From contig WYBP01000008.1 in NCBI GenBank assembly GCA_011525845.1, positions 62,001-126,000 on the forward strand: 64,000 nt of DNA, given 5' to 3'. Positions 57,626 through 64,000 of the stretch are shown here, one piece after another. The notes under the pieces are model-generated. The model had not been told where the DNA came from. It worked only from the letters and a program-made list of their open reading frames with translations, and made no database searches. This stretch comes from Gemmatimonadaceae bacterium. Lineage in GTDB: Bacteria > Gemmatimonadota > Gemmatimonadetes > Gemmatimonadales > Gemmatimonadaceae. The translations under genes were made by a program, and so were the position numbers. Every line of letters begins with the position of its first letter. Positions within the stretch are counted from its first letter, which is position 1.

Positions 57626-58032
57626 TTTTCGGTCAGTTCGACCAGGACCCCGCCGGTCGAGGCGGGATGGAGGAAGGCGATCCGCTTCCCCTCCGCCCCC
57701 ATCCGGGGCTCCTGGTCGATGAGGCGCAGGCCGGCGTCGCGGCACCGGGCCAGCGTGCCGTCCAGGTCGTCGACGCCGAAGCAGATGTGATGGATGCCCG
57801 GACCGCGCTTCCGCAGGAACTTCTCGATGGGGGAGCCGGGTTCGTTGGAATGGAGGAGTTCGACGAGGGAGTCGCCGGCCGCGAGGCCCACGATGGAGGC
57901 CCCGTCGGAGTCGTCGAGCGGCACCTCGGGCATCCCGAGGATGTCGCGATAGAAGGGAAGGACGCCCGCGAGGGCGTCCACTGCGATGCCGATGTGCGCG
58001 ATGCGGGTGCCGCGCGCGGAGGACGAGTTCAT
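57622..58032 (-). CDS. mce: methylmalonyl-CoA epimerase
   Basis: A 136-residue VOC-fold enzyme interconverting the epimers of methylmalonyl-CoA in propionate metabolism. Metal ligands and family pattern are in RIAHIGIAVDAL (His), GDSLVELLHS (Glu), GPGIHHICFGVDDL (His) and GGVLVELTEN (Glu). ATG 58032 gives the normal length. It is divergent from trxA. No mutase gene is in the window. Confidence 0.93.
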   Translation of the reverse strand: MNSSSARGTRIAHIGIAVDALAGVLPFYRDILGMPEVPLDDSDGASIVGLAAGDSLVELLHSNEPGSPIEKFLRKRGPGIHHICFGVDDLDGTLARCRDAGLRLIDQEPRMGAEGKRIAFLHPASTGGVLVELTEN

Positions 58033-58145
58033 TTCTTGGCCGATCCGGAGGCGAGGGTGTTCGAGCTCGCTGGGTGACGCCGTAACGTTAGCGCGACGTC
58101 GGGGTGCTTGGCACCGCCGCCGTCGGATACCGAGGAGCATCACGC

Positions 58146-58472
58146 ATGTCGAAGACGTTGGCAGTGACGGACGAGTCGTTCGCGTCCGAGGTGGAACAGC
58201 ACAGCGGCCTCGCGGTCGTGGATTTCTGGGCGACCTGGTGCGGCCCCTGCCGCATGATCGCGCCGATCCTGGAGCAGCTCAGCGAGGAGTTCGCCGGGAA
58301 GGTGAAGGTGACGAAGCTGGACGTGGACGCGAACCAGAAGACCGCGATGCGCTTCCAGGTCCGCTCGATCCCGACGCTGCTGTTCTTCAAGGACGGCAAG
58401 CTCGTGGATCAGGTGATCGGCGCGGTGCCGAAGCCGGCGCTCGCGGCGAAGTTCGCGCAGCACGCCGCGTGA
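58146..58472 (+). CDS. trxA: thioredoxin
   Basis: A 108-residue disulfide reductase. The active site is Cys32-Gly-Pro-Cys35 in FWATWCGPCRM, and the cis-Pro loop is in RSIPTLLFF. AGGAG lies about eight bases before ATG 58146. An upstream in-frame start adds a non-thioredoxin stretch. It stands 16 bases ahead of an unknown gene and is divergent from mce. Confidence 0.96.
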   Translation: MSKTLAVTDESFASEVEQHSGLAVVDFWATWCGPCRMIAPILEQLSEEFAGKVKVTKLDVDANQKTAMRFQVRSIPTLLFFKDGKLVDQVIGAVPKPALAAKFAQHAA

Positions 58473-58488
58473 GGCGCCGGCGGCGCTG

Positions 58489-59469
58489 ATGCCGCACCTG
58501 CGCGACGCGCTCCGCTATCCGTACAAGCGGGTCCTGCTCCAGCGGACCCGCTTGGCGTACGTGCACCTGCAGAACCTCCTCACCGACGCCAAGCGGGACC
58601 GCTCGGCGCGCGTGTACGGCTACGTCGCCGTCTGGCTCCCCGAGGAGCTCATCACGCTCTACCTCGAGGAGGGGGAGGTGGTGAACGCCACCACCACCGA
58701 GGATGGCGTGCGGTTCGAGCCGATCGCGATCAGCGATGCGGTGCACCGGGTGCCCAACTCCGCCGAGTACGGGAGCGTCTGCTTCCACGAGGCGACGGAC
58801 GAGCTGATGGACCAGATGTACGCGACCCAGACCGGGACGCCCCGTGCCTGGCCCCGCGAGCTCGACCTGTCGAACGTCGACGCGCTGCTCGCGTTCCTGT
58901 ACGCGACGATGCACGACGGCACGGTGGAGGCGCAGGTGGACGGCGCGGTGCACTACGTGGTGATCGCGAGCGGGAAGCCCGTGCGCGGCTACTTCTCGGA
59001 CGGCCAGCCCGGAGACCCCGTGGAGCACCTGCGCAGCGTCGTCGCCCCCGTCGGGCACGCCGCGCCCCCGGTCCTCCGCCTCTGGCCGCGCGCCGAGGCG
59101 CTCCCCGCGCAGGCGACGCCGGCGCTCATCCAGTCGTACCGGGACCTGATCGTCGCGCTCACGGAACGGATGGGCGCGGTGGGCGTGGCGGATGCGCCGC
59201 GCGTGGTGGAGAGCGCCCGGCGGAAGATGGTGAAGCCCTATCCGCTGCTGGAGCGCTTCTCGCCGGCCCTCGCCACCGTGCGCGACCCCGTGGCGGATCC
59301 GTCGGTGCTCACGCGCGCGCTCGGCGCATGGGTGGGCGAGGCGCTCGTGGCGGTGGTGCCCGCCGGCGAGGACCCGGCCGCGGTGCTCCGCGAGGTGACA
59401 TCCGCGCGCCGGCATCTCTACCAGGCGGCCGGCCTGTTCGACGCGCTGCCGTGGAAGATGCAGTGGTGA
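58489..59469 (+). CDS. conserved-looking protein of unknown function
   Basis: A 326-residue soluble protein I do not recognise. It begins with a basic helix (LRYPYKRVLLQRTRLAYVHL), then a strand-rich region (ARVYGYVAVWLPEELITLYL, where the protein turns acidic) followed by an alpha/beta middle (VHYVVIASGKPVRGYFSD). Helices fill the C-terminal half. There is no signal peptide, membrane helix or catalytic motif. The spacing to trxA (16 bases) and its GTGA overlap with rsmI make it part of a trxA-to-DUF4175 operon. Confidence 0.7.
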   Translation: MPHLRDALRYPYKRVLLQRTRLAYVHLQNLLTDAKRDRSARVYGYVAVWLPEELITLYLEEGEVVNATTTEDGVRFEPIAISDAVHRVPNSAEYGSVCFHEATDELMDQMYATQTGTPRAWPRELDLSNVDALLAFLYATMHDGTVEAQVDGAVHYVVIASGKPVRGYFSDGQPGDPVEHLRSVVAPVGHAAPPVLRLWPRAEALPAQATPALIQSYRDLIVALTERMGAVGVADAPRVVESARRKMVKPYPLLERFSPALATVRDPVADPSVLTRALGAWVGEALVAVVPAGEDPAAVLREVTSARRHLYQAAGLFDALPWKMQW

Positions 59470-60305
59470 GCAGGGCCCAGGCGGCGACGCCCGGGACGCT
59501 GCACATCGTCAGCACCCCGATCGGGAACCTGGGGGACCTCTCACCGCGGGCGGTGGAGACGCTGGGCGGGGTGGCGGCGATCCTGGCCGAGGACACGCGG
59601 CACTCCCGCGTGCTGCTCGACCGCAACGCGATCCGGACACCACTGCTGGCGCACCACGAGCACAACGAGGCGGAGAGCACGCCGGGGTTCGTGGCGCGCC
59701 TGCTCGCGGGGGAGTCGCTCGCGCTGATCAGCGACGCGGGCACGCCGCTCCTCTCGGATCCCGGGGCGCGCCTCGTGCGCGCCGCGATCGACGCCGGCGT
59801 GCCGGTCTCCCCGGTGCCGGGGCCCTCGGCGCTCCTGGCCGCGCTCGCGGGGGCCGGGCTCGACGCGGAGCGCTTCACGTTCTACGGCTTCCTCGCGCGG
59901 AAGGGGAAGGAGCGGGGCGCGACGCTCGCGGCGGTGGTCGCGCTCCCGCACACGGCGGTGCTCTACGAGGCGCCCACGCGCCTCGCGGCGACGTTGCGCG
60001 CCCTTGCCGACGCGGGGGCCGGGGAGCGGCAGGCCGTCGTGGCGCGGGAGCTCACCAAGCAGTTCGAGGAGTTCCGGCGGGGAACGGTCCACGAGCTGGC
60101 TGCGTACTATGAGGCGCAGGAGCCGCGCGGGGAGATCGTCCTGCTCGTGGAGGGCGCGGCGCCTGTGGTCGCGGACGAGGCCACGCTGCGCGCGCGCGCG
60201 GCCGAGCTCCGTGCGTCCGGCATGTCCGCCCGGGATGTCGTGCAGGACCTCATGGAGACCGCGGGCGCGCCGCGGAACCTCGCCTACCGGATCGCCCACG
60301 AATGA
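59466..60305 (+). CDS. rsmI: 16S rRNA (cytidine(1402)-2'-O)-methyltransferase
   Basis: A 279-residue SAM-dependent tetrapyrrole-methylase-fold enzyme that methylates C1402 in the ribosomal P site. It shows TLHIVSTPIGNLGDLSPRAV, EDTRHSRVLLDR, LISDAGTPLLSDPG, PVPGPSALLAAL, FYGFLARKGKER and EAPTRLAATL. GTG 59466 overlaps the preceding stop, and the stop overlaps the DUF4159 start (ATGA). Confidence 0.95.
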   Translation: MSRAQAATPGTLHIVSTPIGNLGDLSPRAVETLGGVAAILAEDTRHSRVLLDRNAIRTPLLAHHEHNEAESTPGFVARLLAGESLALISDAGTPLLSDPGARLVRAAIDAGVPVSPVPGPSALLAALAGAGLDAERFTFYGFLARKGKERGATLAAVVALPHTAVLYEAPTRLAATLRALADAGAGERQAVVARELTKQFEEFRRGTVHELAAYYEAQEPRGEIVLLVEGAAPVVADEATLRARAAELRASGMSARDVVQDLMETAGAPRNLAYRIAHE

Positions 60306-61021
60306 CGCACCGCCCACGTCCGCTGCTCTTCGTCGCCGGTGCCGCGCTCCTGCTGGGTGCGAGCTGGGCGCCTCGCGCGCACGCCCCCGGTACGCTGGCG
60401 CCGAGCGCGGAGGCGCCGCGGCTCGCGGTCGCGCGACTCCAGTACGACGGGGACGACTGGTACGCCAATCCCTCGAGCCTCCCCAACCTGATCCGCGCCA
60501 TCCGCGAGCGGACGACCCTCGCGGTCGACCCGCGGGAAGCGCGCGTGACACTGCTCGACGAGCGCCTGACGGACTATCCGTTCCTGCACCTCACGGGGCA
60601 TGGTAGCATCAAGCTCAGCGACGTCGAGGTGGTGCGGCTGCGCGAGTACCTGCTGCAGGGGGGCTTCCTGCACGCGGACGACAACTACGGGCTCGACGAG
60701 CACTTCCGGCGCGAGATCGCGAAGGTATTCCCCGACCGTCCGCTCGTGGACGTGCCGCTCACCCACCCGATCTACCGCATCGTCTATCCCTTCCCGGAGG
60801 GCGTCCCGAAGATCCACGAACATGACGCCAAGCCGGCCCGCGGGTACGGCATATTCATCGGGGACCGGCTGGCCGTCTTCTACTCGCACGAGAGTGACCT
60901 GGGGAATGGCTGGGAGGATATCGGCACGTACCCGGACGACCCGCCCGAGGCGCACGAGCGGGCGTTGCGCATGGGCGTGAACCTCTTCGTCTACGCCGTC
61001 ACGAGCGGGGTGGGGCGATGA
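60302..61021 (+). CDS. DUF4159 domain protein, exported
   Basis: A 239-residue protein with a signal peptide (PLLFVAGAALLLGASWAPRA). The DUF4159 pattern is complete: LAVARLQYDGDDWYANPSSL, DYPFLHLTGHGSIKLSD, LLQGGFLHADDNYGLDEHFR, LTHPIYRIVYPFPEGVPKIH and LAVFYSHESDLGNGWED. In other genomes DUF4159 genes sit with MoxR ATPase and von Willebrand-type genes. Here a DUF4175-like gene follows with an ATGA overlap, so such an operon may continue past the window. Confidence 0.88.
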   Translation: MTHRPRPLLFVAGAALLLGASWAPRAHAPGTLAPSAEAPRLAVARLQYDGDDWYANPSSLPNLIRAIRERTTLAVDPREARVTLLDERLTDYPFLHLTGHGSIKLSDVEVVRLREYLLQGGFLHADDNYGLDEHFRREIAKVFPDRPLVDVPLTHPIYRIVYPFPEGVPKIHEHDAKPARGYGIFIGDRLAVFYSHESDLGNGWEDIGTYPDDPPEAHERALRMGVNLFVYAVTSGVGR

Positions 61022-64000
61022 GCGTCCTCGACCTGGTGGCACGGGAGGCGCGGCGCGCCGGGCGCGTGGCGTCGGCGGCGGGCGTGGTGCTCCCGGCCGT
61101 GGTCGCCCTCGCCATGCTCTCGGGGGGCGCGATGTGGCTCGCGCGCGGGCGGTGGCTGGCGCTCTCGCCGGCGGTGCCCTTCCTGGTGTGGGGCGTCGCG
61201 GCCGCGGCGGCGGCGCTGATCGCTCATCGGGTCCGGACGCGACTGGCCGCGCGCGCGCGGCCGGCCGCGGTCGCCCGGGCGATCGAGGACGAACAGCGGC
61301 TGCGCCGTGGCCAGCTCACGGGCCTCCTCGAGGTGGCCGAGAGCGGTGGGGTGTTCGCGCAGCGCGCGGCGGAGCGGATCGGGGACTCGCTCGCGGCGGT
61401 GGCCGCACGGCCGGCGCCGCGGCACCGGCGGCGCTTCGTGCGCGCGCTCGCCCTCTCCCTCTTCGCGCTCGTGCAGGTGCTGATGCTCGCGGCCGGTTCC
61501 TGGAGCACGCGTGCCGACGGGTGGCAGGCGCTCCTGCACCCGATCGACGCCTGGCGTGGCACGCTCCTCCCGGCGCTCGAGGTGGTGGACGCGCCGCGCC
61601 GGCTGCCGCGCGGTGCGGCGGCGCGCATCGCGGTCGCCGCCGTCGGTCGGAGCGAGGTCCGCCTCCAGTGGCGCATCACGGGCGGCGGGTGGCGGGACAC
61701 GCTGCTCACGGTGGACTCCGCGGGGCGCGCCCTGATGCACTTCGCGTCGGTGGACGCGGACCTGGCCCTGGTGGCGGCGGACGGTCGTACGCTGAGCGAC
61801 ACGGCGGTGGTGCGGGTGGTCGACCGCCCCTTCGTGGGCGACGTGACGCTGCGCGCCACCTACCCCGCGTACCTCGGACGGGCGAGTGAGCGCCTAGCGG
61901 CGGATGCGCCGCTCCGCATCCCCGAGGGGACGCGGCTGAGCCTCGACGGGCACTCCTCCGAGCCGCTGGCCGCGGTCGCGCTGGTGGCGGGGGGCACGCG
62001 GATCGCGCTGCGCAGCGAGGGGACGTCGTTCACCGGGGCCTGGACGCCGGCACGCAGCGAGGTCTGGAACTGGGAGGCGAAGGGGCTCCGGCAGGAGATC
62101 GCGGACCTCCCCAGCGCGCTCGAGATCGAGGTGCTGGAGGATTCGGTGCCGCGCGTGGAGATCCTGGCGCCGGTGGGCGAGGTGCTCGTCGGCATGACCG
62201 ACCGCGTCGGCGTGGAGCTCCTCGCACAGGACGACCACGCCCTGGTCGGCGTCTGGATGCGCCGGTGGGTGGTGGACGCGGCGGGGAAGGCCACGGAGCC
62301 GCAGGACTTCCCGCTGAGCGACGTGCGCGAGAGCGAATGGGTGGGCGGGGCGGTGCAGGACCTGGCGCGGCTCCGGCTCGAGCCGGGGGCCACGGTGCAC
62401 CTGGTCGCGGTGGCGCGCGATGCGGCGCCGGGGGGCGCCGAGGCGCGCGAGGGGCGGAGCCGCACGCTGGTGCTGCGCGTCCCGACCGCCTCGGAGGAGC
62501 GCACCGCGGCGCGCGACGCCGGAGAGGCCGCGGTCGCCGCGGCCAACGCCGCCGCCCGCGCCCAGGCGCAACTCGCCGAGAAGACGGAGACCGCGTCGCG
62601 CTCGCGGACGGACCGCAACACCGGCGCCCAGCCCAACAGCGCGCAGGGGGGCGAGCAGCCGCGGGACCGCAATGGGATGGCGTACGAGAACGCGGAGCAG
62701 GCGCGCGAGATCGCCGAGCAGCAGCGCGCCCTGCAGGAGCGGGTGCAGGGGCTGGAGGAGGCCGCGCGCGAGATGGAGGATCGGCTGCGCAAGGCGGGGG
62801 CGCTCGACACGGCGCTCGCCCGGCAGCTGCAGGACGCGCAGCGCCTGCTCCGCGAGGCGATGACGCCCGAGATGGCCGAGGCGCTGGCCAAGCTCGAGGG
62901 GTCCACGCAGCAGCTCGACGGGGAGCGCACGCGGCAGTCCCTCTCCGACCTCGCGGCGCAGCAGCAGCGGCTGCGCGAGGCGCTCGAGAAGAGCGCGCAG
63001 ATGCTCAAGCGCGCCGCACTCGAGGGCTCGATGGAGACCCTCAAGGACGAGGCCCAGGAGCTCGCGGACCAGCAGCGCGAGTTCGCCGACAGCGCCGCGC
63101 GCGCCCCGACCGACGCCGAGAAGGCGCAGGCCCTCGCGAACCGCACGCGCGACCTCTCGAAGGCGATCGAGTCGCTCAAGGAGCGGCTCGAGCAGGAGCG
63201 CGCGAACACCGGCGCGCAGGGCGCCGAGCGCGCCAGCGACGAGGCGCGGCGCTCGGAGGCGGCGCTCGAGGAGGCGCTCAAGCAGGCGCAGGCCGCGCGC
63301 GCCCAGCCCCAGACCGTCACCGAGCGGCAGCGCGCGCAGGCCGGCGCGCAGCAGGCCGCGGAACAGGCGGCGCAGGCGATGCAGGACGCCGCGCAGTCAC
63401 TGGAGAAGGCGCGGAGCGGACAGGTCTCCGAGTGGAAGGGCGAGCTCACGGACGCGCTCGACCGCTCCGTGCAGGAGATGCTGCAGCTCGCCAAGGAGCA
63501 GGACGCGCTCGCCGAGCAGGCGCAGCGGAACCCGAACGATCCCAACCTGCGGAGCCAGCAGGCCGCGCTGCAGCAGGGCGTGCAGACCGCCCAGCAGCGG
63601 CTCGAGGAGGAGGGGAAGAAGTCCGCGCTCGTCTCGCCGCGGACGCAGCAGATGATGGACCAGGCGCAGCAGCGCGTGGAGCAGGCGACGCGCGAGGCCG
63701 CGCAGGCCCAGCGGGGCCAGCAGTCGCAGGCGATGCAGGAGGCCGCGAACTCGCTCCGGCAGGCCGCGGCCCAGCTCACGCGCGACCGCGAGCGCGCCGC
63801 GTCCGCGCAGTCGGCGTCCGGCCTGCCGGAGCTGATGCAGCAGCTGCAGCAGCTCGCGCAGCAGCAGGGCCAGCTGAACGGCCAGATGCAGAGCCTCTTC
63901 CCCGGCGGGCAGTCGCAGCAGGCGCGGCAGGATGCGCTCGACCAGGCGGGACGCTCGCAGGCGCGCGAGCTGGCGCGGGCGCAGCGCGAGGTGGCGCGCC
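61018..64000 (+). CDS. DUF4175-like membrane protein with long Gln-rich coiled coil (3' partial)
   Basis: The frame is open from the ATG at 61018, which overlaps the DUF4159 stop, to the window end: 994 residues, C-terminus missing. Three hydrophobic helices lie in the first ~165 residues (VVLPAVVALAMLSGGAMWLA, FLVWGVAAAAAALIA, ALALSLFALVQVLMLAAGSW). A beta-rich region of ~320 residues with YPAYLG and DRVGVELLAQDDHALVGVWM follows. After about residue 500 the chain is a Gln/Ala/Arg/Glu-rich coiled coil. The layout fits the DUF4175 family, whose role is unknown and which occurs with MoxR-type operons. Confidence 0.82.
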   Translation, partial: MSVLDLVAREARRAGRVASAAGVVLPAVVALAMLSGGAMWLARGRWLALSPAVPFLVWGVAAAAAALIAHRVRTRLAARARPAAVARAIEDEQRLRRGQLTGLLEVAESGGVFAQRAAERIGDSLAAVAARPAPRHRRRFVRALALSLFALVQVLMLAAGSWSTRADGWQALLHPIDAWRGTLLPALEVVDAPRRLPRGAAARIAVAAVGRSEVRLQWRITGGGWRDTLLTVDSAGRALMHFASVDADLALVAADGRTLSDTAVVRVVDRPFVGDVTLRATYPAYLGRASERLAADAPLRIPEGTRLSLDGHSSEPLAAVALVAGGTRIALRSEGTSFTGAWTPARSEVWNWEAKGLRQEIADLPSALEIEVLEDSVPRVEILAPVGEVLVGMTDRVGVELLAQDDHALVGVWMRRWVVDAAGKATEPQDFPLSDVRESEWVGGAVQDLARLRLEPGATVHLVAVARDAAPGGAEAREGRSRTLVLRVPTASEERTAARDAGEAAVAAANAAARAQAQLAEKTETASRSRTDRNTGAQPNSAQGGEQPRDRNGMAYENAEQAREIAEQQRALQERVQGLEEAAREMEDRLRKAGALDTALARQLQDAQRLLREAMTPEMAEALAKLEGSTQQLDGERTRQSLSDLAAQQQRLREALEKSAQMLKRAALEGSMETLKDEAQELADQQREFADSAARAPTDAEKAQALANRTRDLSKAIESLKERLEQERANTGAQGAERASDEARRSEAALEEALKQAQAARAQPQTVTERQRAQAGAQQAAEQAAQAMQDAAQSLEKARSGQVSEWKGELTDALDRSVQEMLQLAKEQDALAEQAQRNPNDPNLRSQQAALQQGVQTAQQRLEEEGKKSALVSPRTQQMMDQAQQRVEQATREAAQAQRGQQSQAMQEAANSLRQAAAQLTRDRERAASAQSASGLPELMQQLQQLAQQQGQLNGQMQSLFPGGQSQQARQDALDQAGRSQARELARAQREVAR

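Noticed and set aside
61860-63779. 639-codon open frame on the minus strand, Ser/Cys/Ala-rich
   Set aside because: It is the complement of the Gln/Ala/Glu-rich coiled coil of the DUF4175-like gene; the composition is an artefact of GC-rich codons.

Overview
The window is very GC-rich (roughly 70%), densely coded and gene-tight, with many 4-bp ATGA/GTGA/TTGA start-stop overlaps and frequent GTG/TTG starts. It has diderm markers (a LolA-like carrier, an outer-membrane beta-barrel protein, several lipoproteins), MEP isoprenoid synthesis, an HD-GYP protein, a short group-1-like sigma factor and a membrane pyrophosphatase. Together these suggest a free-living Gram-negative chromosome, most likely Gemmatimonadota. 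That placement rests on gene content and remembered synteny, not on a search. No prophage, IS transposase, rRNA or CRISPR array was seen, and no gene-free stretch exceeds 300 bases.

Layout. 1-14261 is plus strand: a cut-off NtrC-type regulator, a small membrane protein, an aldehyde dehydrogenase, signal peptidase I, a sigma-70 factor, a YajQ-type protein, RimO, a SpoIID-like lipoprotein, a Gfo/Idh/MocA oxidoreductase, a DUF4105 protein and a HyuA/HyuB pair. 14298-18798 is minus: GAF/HD-GYP protein, CsgG-like protein, MBL-fold hydrolase, Crp/Fnr regulator. 18953-23692 is plus: rpmE-prfA-prmC, YlbF-like protein, tmk, S41 protease. 23729-40603 is a long minus block: M28 peptidase, a DAHP synthase fused in frame to a LolA-like domain, smc, two SPOR-like proteins, a peptidase/beta-propeller/beta-barrel protein, rsfS, the rpsF-rpsR-DUF2232-rplI operon and a TPR protein.

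40675-46401 (plus) is a compact RiPP gene cluster of lasso-peptide type: PqqD-like B1 protein, PRMT-like methyltransferase, asparagine-synthetase-like cyclase, HPr-kinase-like protein, a 59-aa precursor and a nucleotidyltransferase. No B2 leader peptidase and no exporter are present. The precursor has a YxxPxLxxLG...LT leader, and a single Asp at core position 9 would give a nine-residue ring.

46403-57105 (minus) carries ychF, hppA, pth, rplY, prs, tRNA-Gln, ispE, a UPF0104 membrane protein, an Hpt-like protein lacking its histidine, and pdxJ. Between ychF and hppA sits an S23/four-helix-bundle gene enclosed by a perfect 25-bp inverted repeat built from heptamers (GATGTGA/GATGGGA). Two gene-less relatives with the same inverted heptamer architecture lie between the sigma factor and yajQ and between rplY and prs. 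I read these three loci as one family of small elements.

57143-64000 holds a small lipoprotein, methylmalonyl-CoA epimerase, thioredoxin, an unknown protein, rsmI, a DUF4159 protein and a long DUF4175-like coiled-coil membrane protein cut by the window edge.

Best leads: (1) the heptamer/S23 element family; (2) the lasso-type cluster without B2 and its PRMT-like enzyme; (3) the DAHP synthase-LolA fusion; (4) a prfA gene that only makes sense with a CTG start coupled to rpmE.
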